Source: Theocolax elegans (Eukaryota; Arthropoda; Insecta; Hymenoptera; Cerocephalidae). From it: a DNA stretch of 64,000 bases. The stretch is from assembly GCA_026168455.1 (NCBI GenBank), contig CM047429.1, forward strand, positions 10,580,643 through 10,644,642. Reading direction: 5' to 3'. Under the pieces are notes generated by a model. That model saw only the letters and a list, made by a program, of their open reading frames with translations. It did not search any database and was not told the DNA's origin. The translations under genes and the position numbers were made by a program. Positions 43,985 through 54,255 of the stretch are shown one piece after another. The number at the start of each line of letters is the position of its first letter. The stretch's first letter is position 1.

Positions 43985-44386
43985 GTATCGTCAACCTCTA
44001 CGTTAATCGTAGACGTTGTAAACGTATCGGACGACGAATCCACGGCACAGATAAATACAGTTTTCACCGCCACACCATCACCATCTTCGTCGCCAACGTC
44101 GCCAGCACCGTCATCGTGCACCATCGACGTTGAGGTGCTAAGTGACGATCAGGTAGTGGACCGCGAAACCAAGACGGACGTAGTGATGAGTGACGAGGAA
44201 CCTGACTTTAAAGGGTTTCCAAGGAGCCCTTCAGTGCCCCTGCAACCCCTGCTGCTAGCACGTCGCCGTGCACGCACTGTGTCGAAATTCGACAAGTGTA
44301 ATTTTTGCGGCAAACAATACACCAATTTAGGTAGGAAACCCTACCTAAGCTGGCTTTATTGTTACGGATGTTACTGTTGGCGGTGA
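43883..44386 (+). CDS. Polinton-borne accessory ORF: Ser-rich, SIM-like motifs, terminal Cys cluster (copy 1)
   Basis: A 167-residue protein on the strand opposite to the other Polinton genes. A poly-Ser tract (about residues 10-38, coded by TCG repeats) is followed by three hydrophobic-acidic motifs like SUMO-interaction motifs: VDVVNVSDDE (43-52), IDVEVLSDDQ (81-90), DVVMSDEEPD (99-108). Then comes a basic ARRRAR segment (126-131), and a Cys-rich end with C139, C142, C160, C163, C165. I chose the MLNNYV start because a longer upstream start in this copy is lost in copy 2 by a one-base change. After the TGA the frame stays open 13 codons with four more Cys. I do not recognise the family. A SUMO-binding zinc protein acting in the nucleus is an inference. 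Confidence 0.55.
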
Positions 44387-44569
44387 CCGAAATGCCGCAA
44401 AAATATAAAGTGCTGCGACGCGTGCTAAAAAAACAAAAAGAAAAAACAAAAGAACAAAAAAAAAACAATGCGTGTGTGTGTGTGTGTGTGTAAAAACTGT
44501 GTGCGCGACAAGTCACCTGGACCGGGTTCAACGTGCCGTGGTAAGGAAAATTTTTTATTAGTTTTACCG

Positions 44570-44653
44570 ACACCCCCCCTGATTACTCCTACCGCCAAAT
44601 ACTACCCCCCTTACCTGGTGCCGCCATCATTTAACCCCCCCCCTTCCCCCCGC
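44570..44653 (+). repeat. C-rich tract inside the right TIR
   Basis: Runs of 6-8 C separated by TTACCTGGTGCCGCC-like words, ending at the TIR start. It mirrors the G-rich tract at the left end in orientation relative to the TIR. A second copy is at about 46950-47034. Confidence 0.7.
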
Positions 44654-44731
44654 ACCCCTCGCTATGGAGAGATACACAGGACCCAGGAGTGGGGGTTTGT
44701 TGTGTCTCCCCATAGCGAGGGGATAACTACT
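44654..44731. repeat. Polinton right TIR (hairpin-forming)
   Basis: Exact inverse of 28253-28330, ending ATAACTACT and followed by TAAGAG. A third copy from the tandem duplication lies at 47035-47112, also followed by TAAGAG. Confidence 0.93.
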
Positions 44732-44761
44732 TAAGAGCAATAAGCAGGCGCTACGACCAGT

Positions 44762-44835
44762 GCAGGCGTAGCGCAGTGGTTAGCGTGAACGCCTTCGGAT
44801 CCGAAGGGGCTCGGGTTCAAGACCCGACGCCCGCT
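44762..44835 (+). other. tRNA-like sequence (copy 1)
   Basis: Has a box A match TAGCGCAGTGG, box B GGTTCAAGACC, a 7-bp acceptor stem with one A-C mismatch (GCAGGCG / CGCCCGC), a D stem GCGC/GCGT, and a perfect T stem TCGGG/CCCGA with loop TTCAAGA. The anticodon arm is abnormal: CCTTCGGATCCGAAGG is a perfect palindrome with a six-base loop and poor spacing. I read this as a tRNA-derived SINE head or pseudo-tRNA, not a working tRNA. It lies 25 bases outside the target duplication. Confidence 0.5.
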
Positions 44836-44837
44836 TC

Positions 44838-46179
44838 ATTTTTATTCAGCACTTAAAAGTCTCGTGCCACATCGTTAATTTCAATACATTTGTTAAATTC
44901 GTTATGTATTCGTTAATGTTAATACATTTGTTAAATTCGTTACGTATATTCGTTAATGTTAATACTGTGCCGTGCACGACTTATTCCGGATAGCTTTTCA
45001 GTGCAACGTCAACGTGGAATACCATATTAAGCGTTAGTCGATAGATTGCAGTTGAAGCTGACCCTTATTGGCGTCGCTTATAATGGCATTCCTAACAATA
45101 ATTGCGTATTCCTTGAGTAAATTTACTGTGATGTTGTTAGATGAGTAACTGTTTTTGAGTTACAGCTTGGGATTTGTGCATAATGCAACCCTCCTTCACA
45201 CAGCTCGTTACAGAACGTTGTTTATTCCTAAACCCGCTGTATTAGTGATGCATATATTAATATAATTATTAGGGTACGAAGCCCAACCCTTAGTATATTA
45301 AATATGATTGACTAGTGTAATTTGTGTTTATGGACTATTTTATGTCGACATGCCATAGCCGATACATAATTAAGTCGTGTAGTGTTTTATTTACATTGTA
45401 ATATAAAATATAAGTATGCCTCACGTCTTAAATGCATACTTAATTGTGTGAAAATTAATTAAACAATTTAAATAAAAATTAAACTTTTATTATTTAAATT
45501 ACAAGTATAAGCAACTTGCCATGCTTAACAAAAGTTGTACATGGAATGAGAGGCAAGAGAGTTCAGACGAGCTCTTCATATAGGAAACGCTTGAAATTGG
45601 GCAAGTTGCTTTTTTGTCAATAATTTAACAAATAAATGAAATTTTTACAATGTAATACTATTTCTAAATGTCGTTTTTACGGACGCATTTGTATAATTAA
45701 AAGAATTAATAAAATTAATTAATGTGTTGCATGATATATTATTGAATATATATGATTATGATTCATATTATCTGTTTTATTGTTAATAAATTGATTAAAT
45801 CTAGATGAATTAACATCAATCAATGATCTATAGATCCATCATCAAAAAATGGTTAATAAAATTGATAAAAAACATCAATTTCATTATTGTATGCCCTATC
45901 AACACGCAATGTCTTAAAACGTTTAAATTACGTTGCGGCTAAAACCTTTAAACATTAGAATTTAATACTTGAACAACGTTTGAACTACGTTTAAATTTGG
46001 ATAAAATGTCCTCTTTAATTTTAGGAAAATTATATTCTTTAACGTATTCAAATGTATTTTCAACGTTGGATAAACAAAATTATCCGATGTATATTATTAT
46101 GGAGCATGCGCAGTTATTACTTATCAATTATAGCTATGCGCAATTGTCATTTTTGCACATATAAAATAATTTAATAATT
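44838..46179. other. Flank of the Polinton: repeats and a structured stretch
   Basis: The motif AATACATTTGTTAAATTCGT occurs twice (44883, 44921), matching 28134 on the other side of the Polinton. A 12-bp perfect stem AAGCAACTTGCC / GGCAAGTTGCTT closes a 103-base stretch at 45509-45611 (copy 2 at about 47891-47993). The end (about 45893-46170) is the left arm of the foldback seen complete at 48276-48854. No coding gene seen. Confidence 0.6.
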
Positions 46180-46263
46180 AAAGCAAAATACAGAGATTCA
46201 GTCGAGGCGCATCCACAGTCCCAGCATGCGCCTAATTCGTGCCGCGGATGTACTTTTATTTCA

Positions 46264-46326
46264 ATGTTGAATAACTACGTTCAAATGTGCTCATCATCGT
46301 GCGCATCGTCGTCGTCTTCGTCGTCT

Positions 46327-46365
<39 letters not shown>

Positions 46366-46767
46366 GTATCGTCAACCTCTACGTTAATCGTAGACGTTGT
46401 AAACGTATCGGACGACGAATCCACGGCACAGATAAATACAGTTTTCACCGCCACACCATCACCATCTTCGTCGCCAACGTCGCCAGCACCGTCATCGTGC
46501 ACCATCGACGTTGAGGTGCTAAGTGACGATCAGGTAGTGGACCGCGAAACCAAGACGGACGTAGTGATGAGTGACGAGGAACCTGACTTTAAAGGGTTTC
46601 CAAGGAGCCCTTCAGTGCCCCTGCAACCCCTGCTGCTAGCACGTCGCCGTGCACGCACTGTGTCGAAATTCGACAAGTGTAATTTTTGCGGCAAACAATA
46701 CACCAATTTAGGTAGGAAACCCTACCTAAGCTGGCTTTATTGTTACGGATGTTACTGTTGGCGGTGA
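46264..46767 (+). CDS. Accessory ORF with SIM-like motifs and Cys cluster (copy 2)
   Basis: Encodes the same 167 residues as 43883-44386. It lies in the duplicated fragment that carries only the right tip of the Polinton, so here it is detached from the other Polinton genes. Upstream, the one-base loss in TTTATTTC-AATG removes the longer N-terminus possible in copy 1. The same TGA and the same Cys-containing extension follow. Identity of both coding copies implies a recent duplication or purifying selection; the equally conserved flanks favour recency. Confidence 0.5.
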
Positions 46768-47142
46768 CCGAAATGCCGCAAAAATATAAAGTGCTGCGAC
46801 GCGTGCTAAAAAAACAAAAAGAAAAAACAAAAGAACAAAAAAAAAACAATGCGTGTGTGTGTGTGTGTGTGTAAAAACTGTGTGCGCGACAAGTCACCTG
46901 GACCGGGTTCAACGTGCCGTGGTAAGGAAAATTTTTTATTAGTTTTACCGACACCCCCCCTGATTACTCCTACCGCCAAATACTACCCCCCTTACCTGGT
47001 GCCGCCATCATTTAACCCCCCCCCTTCCCCCCGCACCCCTCGCTATGGAGAGATACACAGGACCCAGGAGTGGGGGTTTGTTGTGTCTCCCCATAGCGAG
47101 GGGATAACTACTTAAGAGCAATAAGCAGGCGCTACGACCAGT

Positions 47143-47216
47143 GCAGGCGTAGCGCAGTGGTTAGCGTGAACGCCTTCGGATCCGAAGGGGCTCGGGTTCA
47201 AGACCCGACGCCCGCT
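47143..47216 (+). other. tRNA-like sequence (copy 2)
   Basis: Identical to 44762-44835, carried by the tandem duplication. No T-run terminator of usual length follows at once, but a TTTTTT stretch starts shortly after. Confidence 0.5.
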
Positions 47217-48275
47217 TCATTTTTTATTCAGCACTTAAAAGTCTCGTGCCACATCGTTAATTTCAATACATTTGTTAAATTCGTTATGTATTCGTTAATG
47301 TTAATACATTTGTTAAATTCGTTACGTATATTCGTTAATGTTAATACTGTGCCGTGCACGACTTATTCCGGATAGCTTTTCAGTGCAACGTCAACGTGGA
47401 ATACCATATTAAGCGTTAGTCGATAGATTGCAGTTGAAGCTGACCCTTATTGGCGTCGCTTATAATGGCATTCCTAACAATAATTGCGTATTCCTTGAGT
47501 AAATTTACTGTGATGTTGTTAGATGAGTAACTGTTTTTGAGTTACAGCTTGGGATTTGTGCATAATGCAACCCTCCTTCACACAGCTCGTTACAGAACGT
47601 TGTTTATTCCTAAACCCGCTGTATTAGTGATGCATATATTAATATAATTATTAGGGTACGAAGCCCAACCCTTAGTATATTAAATATGATTGACTAGTGT
47701 AATTTGTGTTTATGGACTATTTTATGTCGACATGCCATAGCCGATACATAATTAAGTCGTGTAGTGTTTTATTTACATTGTAATATAAAATATAAGTATG
47801 CCTCACGTCTTAAATGCATACTTAATTGTGTGAAAATTAATTAAACAATTTAAATAAAAATTAAACTTTTATTATTTAAATTACAAGTATAAGCAACTTG
47901 CCATGCTTAACAAAAGTTGTACATGGAATGAGAGGCAAGAGAGTTCAGACGAGCTCTTCATATAGGAAACGCTTGAAATTGGGCAAGTTGCTTTTTTGTC
48001 AATAATTTAACAAATAAATGAAATTTTTACAATGTAATACTATTTCTAAATGTCGTTTTTACGGACGCATTTGTATAATTAAAAGAATTAATAAAATTAA
48101 TTAATGTGTTGCATGATATATTATTGAATATATATGATTATGATTCATATTATCTGTTTTATTGTTAATAAATTGATTAAATCTAGATGAATTAACATCA
48201 ATCAATGATCTATAGATCCATCATCAAAAAATGTTAATAAAATTGATAAAAAACATCAATTTTCATTATTGTATG

Positions 48276-48854
48276 CCCTATCAACACGCAATGTCTTAAA
48301 AACGTTTAAATTACGTTGCGGCTAAAACCTTTAAACATTAGAATTTAATACTTGAACAACGTTTGAACTACGTTTAAATTTGGATAAAATGTCCTCTTTA
48401 ATTTTAGGAAAATTATATTCTTTAACGTATTTCAAATGTATTTTCAACGTTGGATAAACAAAATTATCCGATGTATATTATTATGGAGCATGCGCAGTTA
48501 TTACTTATCAATTATAGCTATGCGCAATTGTCATTTTTGCACATATAAATAATTTATATTTATATATATTAATTTATATTTATAAATATATATAAAAATA
48601 ATATTTGCACATAGCTACGATTGATATGTACAACTGCGCATGCTCCATAATAATATAAATCGAATAATTTTGTTTTTCCAAAGTTAAAGATACGTTTAAA
48701 TACGTTATATAATATTACTTTTCCAAAATTCAAGAGGACATTTTAACCAAGTTTAAACGTAGTTCAAACGTTTTTCAAGTATTAAATTCTAATGTTTAAA
48801 GGTTTTAGCCGTAACGTAATTTAAACGTTTTTAAGACATTGCGTGCTGATAGGG
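48276..48854. mobile_element. Foldback MITE, about 579 bp
   Basis: Arms start CCCTATCAACACGCAATGTC and end GACATTGCGTGCTGATAGGG, and remain complementary for about 265 bp, with ACGTTTAAATT, AACGTTTGAACTACGTTT and GGAGCATGCGCAGTT blocks on both. The AT-rich centre is at about 48545-48600. It is noncoding. The breakpoint of the tandem duplication lies at its centre. Confidence 0.8.
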
Positions 48855-48892
48855 ATGGATATAATTAAATATGTAACTATATATATATACAT

Positions 48893-49097
48893 TGTAACGG
48901 TAATAACGGTCCACGCGCGACGAAAATCATACCGATCGCGTGAGTTTACCGTCGAAGACGCGTAATGCGCATGCGCGAGAGCGTCGGAGAGCCGGCGTGC
49001 ACGACACACCGGCAGTATCGTCTCGCCGATGAGAGAGACAGCAAGGAGCGACCCTAAAGGCCCCGTAACGTGCCAACCTTCGAGCGAGGAATGCATA

Positions 49098-49132
<35 letters not shown>

Positions 49133-50009
49133 AAGAGAGAGAGAGAGAACGCGTAATCGAGAGGACGAAGGAAGAGAGGAACGCGCCGCCCCCCCCCCTG
49201 AGTCATCTACGAGTACAAAGTAAGTCATGGCCAGGCAACGCCGTATTTATTACTGCCGAAACGAGAGCGAACACCGGTTGCGGGGTACGCGCAATACCCC
49301 GACATAGCTAAACGAGAGCCTAGCCACTCTCGCCGCGGCGCTCTCTCTCGCTCAGTAACCACGTATACGGCAAACCGGAGTGCTTCACACTCCAGCGCGA
49401 TTACAACTGGCGGAATTTGCAGCGAAGCCAGGTAACCCATACCTGGAAAATCTAACCGCGTTCCCCGAGTAGATCGAGACGGCGTGTCTCGATACGTATA
49501 TTGCGGCGGGCGCACTCACACATACGCGAATTTATATTTTTGTAGTTTATTGGTTCTATTAGTCTTGTTCACCTTGAGCCAAGGTTTAACCTTGCTTTGG
49601 CTCATCTTGTTATTAATATCTTTCTCCTGTTTTTATATAATAAACTAATTCTTTAACTTTAATTATGAGTAATAGTCAATCAGCCCGTGATCACTCCCTA
49701 TCCCCGAAAGCGAATACCGCCATGCCCCGCGGGTGTCGTGCATTGCTTCGCACGACACATATCTGAGGAGCCGAGCACGAGTATTGACGACGAATAAGTG
49801 TGTACTAGGTAAGTACATACATTGTACACAGGGCCGACGACGTCACTCGGAGCTTGAGGCTAGCTCCGGTCGTCCCGAAAGGTGACTTTACCGATTTACC
49901 AGCTGTATGGTGAGACAGCTGATCGCAGCGGTGCGGAGATTTTCTGTGCATTGAGTACGTGCACAGGATGAGTATAACCCTCCTGACGTACAATACCGAC
50001 CCTGTTACA
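48893..50009 (+). repeat. Candidate solo LTR or short element, about 1.1 kb
   Basis: A block much richer in GC than its flanks begins TGTAACGG and ends CCTGTTACA (TG...CA with a six-base inverted match TGTAAC/GTTACA). It includes a GA microsatellite (49100-49147) and a polyadenylation-like AATAAACTAATTC near 49643. I cannot find a flanking target duplication, and no internal coding region is attached. Arginine/glutamate-rich open frames come from the GA repeat. Confidence 0.4.
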
Positions 50010-50389
50010 ATATATATGTATAAATCGTACACAATATTTATTAAAATACAAATTCATTTTTTTTATAAAAAAGCAATTAATTTAAAAGTAATAATAAACA
50101 AAAATTAAAAACTGGCCTACATATATTTTATAGGTTATCATAAAGGTTATTATTTATTGCAATCTAAAAAAACATATTATGTTCACACTTACTCGCTTTT
50201 CAATCAAGTAACTAAATAAATAATTATTAATTATTAATACTGTTATAATAATAAGAAACCTAGATCTTTTACTAGTTAAGTATCGTTTTATTACTACTAT
50301 AACAACAAAAGTTTATACAGCCATGAGCCAAGTATCTTATACATTGATTTTTTAAATGTTGCTATGTAACCTATGCCATTTGTCAGATG

Positions 50390-50390
<1 letters not shown>

Positions 50391-50437
<47 letters not shown>
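50391..50437. repeat. (TA)n microsatellite
   Basis: About 23 TA units. A similar TA run lies at about 50896-50922, so the segment between is bracketed by TA arrays. Confidence 0.95.
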
Positions 50438-50441
<4 letters not shown>

Positions 50442-50888
50442 TGATCAATCGGTACTTATGCCGACAAATTCTTACGGGAAATGGGAATTGTGCTTACTTT
50501 GGGGTAATTATGCCGACGTCAGCATGATTCCACCGAAAATTCAACCATGTATCCGTACTTATGCCGACACACAAAAAATCGGAAAATTATCTTTGTGAGC
50601 CCCGCTTTGACGTTATAATATTAATGAAGGATTGAAGCTATAACGTCTTTCGAGGTGCCGGAGGCCGGAGGCTTCGAATGAGGTTATAAATTTAATCCTT
50701 CATTAATATTATAAGGTCAAAGTGTGCTTTTTTACCCGTGAGGGGTATTTAGGTATTTAGGTTATTGGTTTTTTATGCATTATTCTATCAATTAATATTC
50801 TCCCCCTTATATCTGAGTCGTTACATATGTTTTATAACCTCAAAACACCAAGATAACACGTAGTGTCACCATAAGTACCGATACTGGT

Positions 50889-50895
<7 letters not shown>
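50438..50895. mobile_element. Inverted-repeat segment between two TA arrays
   Basis: Ends carry ATCGGTACTTATG on the left and CATAAGTACCGATA on the right, an inverted pair of 13 bases. The middle holds a hairpin with arms at about 50606-50646 and 50681-50721 (CTTTGAC..TTATAATATTAATGAAGGATT type). GTACTTATGCCGAC also recurs internally. This looks like a small DNA element inserted at TA. Confidence 0.6.
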
Positions 50896-50922
<27 letters not shown>

Positions 50923-50925
<3 letters not shown>

Positions 50926-52120
50926 GAATGACCTGCAATATGACGGTACAAAGTCGGCGCATTCAAGCAACATGGAGCATGCGTTGCTCGTCAAGTGCTG
51001 TTATCTGGATTATGGATTCTAGGCTGGGTGAAGTAATTACAAATCAATACATAAACATTATAATATAGTTGCGTATAATACGCTTATTTATACACGAATG
51101 CATCTCCTCCCATATATTATAACACTATGCTGCCGAAATGACGGCAAATTGTGGCCGCGCGGGCTGAACGCATGCTGTCACATTGCCGACCAGGTACCGC
51201 CGCTTTTGGACAGTACGTTCACGGCATGCGTGCTACAGCACGCGAGACGGATAAAAGTGGGAAGGAGTATACATTATTTAAATTTACATCAGAATGTGGA
51301 TCCAACTGTCAAGTTCCTTTTATAGTTTGGAATTAGGAAATCCAAAAAATTAAGCCATCTGTCCAATTAAACCACGTAAGTTTTTTATGTGTTACATTAT
51401 TTTTTCTTATTTTATATTTGCCATTCGCATTAATGCATTCTAATATTTGCCTACGAGTATTTCTAATATTTAATTATGGATTCCATAATACCAAAGTAAA
51501 TGTATTGGAAAAAAAAGAATAAGGCAATATTTTATTTTTATAAAGGTATTCGTGGCACTCAAACTTTTACTAATTCCATGTATCCGTTAAAACAACAACC
51601 CAAACATAAGGACCTAGTAGTCGTAGATGATATTGTCCGAGATCCTCGTGTAAATGTGATTCATCGAACCAGCATAAATAAATGTTCCCACACTATAGAA
51701 TCACGTGCACAGTTGGATTAACTTATCCAGCCAGATTGAACAATATAGAAAGATTATTATACGGGAGAGACAGAAATGCAACTACACAGACCTTCACTAC
51801 GGCATGATCAATGCTTGTTAGATATTGGTAGAAATTTTAAAGTTATACTATTCATATTTCAAATAAATGTAGTAAATTAAGGACTTGATCCTGTTATTTT
51901 AGTAACAGACTGATACAAGTCTAATTCAATTTATATACGTTATTGTATTAAATATATACAGTTGTAAAATTTAAATTCTATAAATGGTTATTTATTTTTA
52001 TAATTTAGGTTAAGTTAGTTTATAGTAAAGAGTTGGTTTTTGATTGTCTCATTGACCAACTCTAACTTAGCTTTAGTTACTTTAGTTTCAACTCCGGATC
52101 AGCGTACAGAAATACATTTT
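50923..52120. other. Intergenic, no supported gene
   Basis: Small plus-strand frames at 51098-51336 and 51500-51721 have normal-looking amino-acid mixes (for example KHKDLVVVDDIVRDPRVNVIHR split in the second), but no start context, splice partners or family that I can recognise. They may be remnants of a decayed element. Confidence 0.35.
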
Positions 52121-52212
52121 TTCTCTGTTGGATAGTTGCGTACAGTTCATTGTATAAAATTATGTAATGTATATGTTACTCTGGATGAATAAATAAATAA
52201 ATAAATAAATTA
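52121..52212 (+). repeat. Possible LINE 3' end with (AAAT)n tail
   Basis: A region ending TATGTTACTCTGGATG runs into AATAAATAAATAAATAAATAAATT (written in part: AATAAATAAATAAATAAATA), the usual tail of Jockey/CR1-like LINEs. It would be a 5'-truncated insertion; coding sequence is not recognisable. Confidence 0.4.
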
Positions 52213-52363
52213 AAGAGCGACAAATAGATTTAAAGAAATTTGACACTTTCGAAGAAATTGAAGTTTTGAATTTTTAAAAGTCAAAAAATTGGTAAGTAAT
52301 TTAAATATGTTTATATTTCATCTACAATTGAAAAATTTTGTTAATATTGTAATTTTTTTTCAG

Positions 52364-52821
52364 CTTTAGAAGTCTTCGTTAAAACTAAACTGACGCAAGA
52401 TTACAAAAATCCATGCAAAGCTGTGGCTGTGGTCACAGATGGGTTTGAAAAATTGACTAACAATGTCAACAATTATAATCAATCTGTCAGTTACGAAAGG
52501 TGTACCTATATACAAATTGTCGGTGAGATGATTACTCTTGGTAATCAAGAAATTGTTTTTAATATTTCAAACATCAACAATATAAAGAAAATTGATGAAC
52601 AAAACATGCCTGAAAATAAATTATGGAAAAAAAACCAGATCGTTTACGAGATTAAAAGTGAGTATGAACCTATTATTAAATTTGTATTTACATAGCATCA
52701 TTTATATTAATATAATTTAATTTTTTTTATAGAAACAACGATTACTCTGAAGAAAATTAATCAGTTATATGAGGAAATTATCAGTTTTTATTTATTCTTT
52801 CAGCAGAAAGTTGTATCTTAA
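52364..52821 (+). CDS. Possible small spliced gene, two terminal exons, unknown
   Basis: Exon 52364-52657 follows a strong TTTTTTTTCAG and ends at AAAA|GTGAGT. Exon 52733-52821 follows TTTTTTTTATAG and ends at TAA 52819-52821. Phases agree (A|AA gives Lys). The joined frame of about 126 codons has no internal stop. The first exon peptide has KAVAVVTDGFEKLTNNV, SVSYERCTYIQIVGEMITLG and NISNINNIKKIDEQ; the second is lysine-rich then hydrophobic. An upstream exon is required and is not clear: the closest donor (near 52291, GGTAAGT) has an in-frame stop soon upstream. I do not recognise the family. It may be a real gene, or a fragment. Confidence 0.4.
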
Positions 52822-53162
52822 AATTAAACCTAAATGCGAAATGATTAAGGTTAAATTGTCTTCTGTTATTTTCTATATAAAAACTTAAATACTTCAAAAA
52901 TAAAATGTATTTATATATTTTAAAAAATAAAGTTAATATTTTGCAACAAAAAACAAATAGATAAATGAAACAATTGAGGTTAAGTTGTTTTGTAATTTTT
53001 TTTAATTTAAAAGTGAATACATGAATATAATTATAAAATCAAAAAATGTGTGTATATATATATATATATATAATTACCAGCATTATTTATACGTATACTG
53101 CAAATGTACATTATATAAGTTGTTATTAATACTTTAATTAAACTGTAATTGAGGTTAGCATT
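52822..53162. other. AT-rich spacer
   Basis: Contains a short TA run at about 53053-53070 and no gene. Confidence 0.5.
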
Positions 53163-54255
53163 TGTAACGGGGTGGGTACTGGGGAAATGTAAGGCCCCCG
53201 GTTAGGCCCAATCAGTCCCAACTTACCAACCTTAAGTGTACAGTCCCAGGATGCAGCCGGGAATCACTTTGATTCCCGTGCAATGCCGTTAATAACATCG
53301 AACACCTAGTTTGACTTTAATATTGTGTGTTGGGCCCTATGCCCAATATTGCCAACTAGGATATACACCGGAGAGTATAGACCGATAAAAACGTTAGCAA
53401 CAATCGATATATTATGTTAATCGGCGGAAAGATCGTCTCGCAGAGTCAATTTATTAAATAAATAGTTAAACAATAATAAATTAACGTTAACAATTTAAGG
53501 GGAGTCGTACCGATGACTACCCCCGAGGTCAGCGCGAAAACAAATCGTTAACACTTATAAATGGACGAGAAATAAGCAACCGATCCGGGAATGATCGGCT
53601 GCATAACATGATGGCTATACGTCACACCGTGTGACGTATGTATCTCTAACGTAGGGAGCTCTGACGTAGAAGCTGCCTACGTCACGCGCGCCTTCTCTCG
53701 TGAAGTGGCTCCCGCACACCACCGACCTGTCTACCCGGGCGGGATTTGTCACGAGAGGGGGATAAAGAGGAACGCTTCCTCTCCTGGATCGTACCAGGTA
53801 AACCGGGATTCGAAATATTAATAAGACACGCGGGTCTAAACGTGGTGTACCACTTACCGCGAATCTGAGTAAATCGTATCGTGGGGAAAAAGGCTAGGTG
53901 GCTGAGAGAGCTTGGCCTCTGCGCTATCTTTCTCTCTCACTCCAAAGGTCGGGAAGGCTACCGACTCCTGTCTTCCTTCTTTCCCTTACTCCGGGACGTG
54001 CTGATCCGCACGCCGAGGTGGAGCTTGGTGGGGAGAAGTACCTCACACCCACACACAAAACGCACCGGCCCTTCAGTTCTTTTTCTCAAGTAAAAAGAGT
54101 CACACCGGCTTCGAAACACGTTGTTTGTGCCGTGCGCGTGCGAACTTGATACCTTTATTGCTGGGTGCGCACGATTCCCGCGCGTTCGTGCGCGCGCCGC
54201 GCTGTATATCCTCTTTCACATTGCTCACATGATCGGTAACTCGCTTACCGTTATA
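53163..54255 (+). repeat. GC-rich block, candidate solo LTR-like remnant
   Basis: Begins TGTAACGG, the same start as the block at 48893, and ends near CTTACCGTTATAC. GC content jumps at both borders. No coding domain, target duplication or primer site was found. Open frames in it follow CpG-rich composition. Confidence 0.35.

Larger units (their letters stand above)
28253..44731 (-). mobile_element. Polinton/Maverick element, 16,479 bp with TIRs and TSD
   Basis: Exact borders are seen. A perfect 78-bp inverted repeat occurs at 28253-28330 and 44654-44731. The ends read 5'-AG and CT-3', and a 6-bp direct repeat TAAGAG occurs immediately outside each end (28247-28252, 44732-44737). Six-base duplications and AG termini are known Polinton traits. 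The interior holds the diagnostic set: protein-primed PolB, integrase, A32 ATPase, adenain-type protease, and major and minor capsid proteins. Polintons replicate by protein priming and insert with a retroviral-type integrase; capsid genes suggest a virus-like phase. Several genes are broken here, so this is likely a non-autonomous resident copy. Confidence 0.95.
43797..46179. repeat. 2.38-kb tandem duplication, copy 1
   Basis: Nearly identical to 46180-48550 with an offset of 2381-2382 bases. Only single-base indels and a few changes were noticed. The unit contains the accessory ORF, the C-rich tract, the Polinton right TIR, the target duplication and about 1.45 kb of flanking DNA. The duplication therefore happened after the Polinton had inserted. 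Confidence 0.93.
46180..48550. repeat. 2.38-kb tandem duplication, copy 2
   Basis: Second copy, starting AAAGCAAAATACAGAG. It ends at the centre of the foldback 48276-48854, whereas copy 1 stops after the left foldback arm only. Confidence 0.93.

Noticed and set aside
43900..44124. Asp-rich minus-strand frame opposite the accessory ORF, and a Val-rich plus-strand frame
   Set aside because: Both are forced by the TCG/CGA microsatellite; they have no motifs and the serine frame explains the region better.
44762..44835. Functional tRNA gene
   Set aside because: Anticodon arm has a six-base loop in a perfect palindrome and wrong spacing, and the acceptor stem has a mismatch.
49029..49223. Arg/Glu-rich small protein
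   Set aside because: Encoded by a GA microsatellite inside a candidate LTR.
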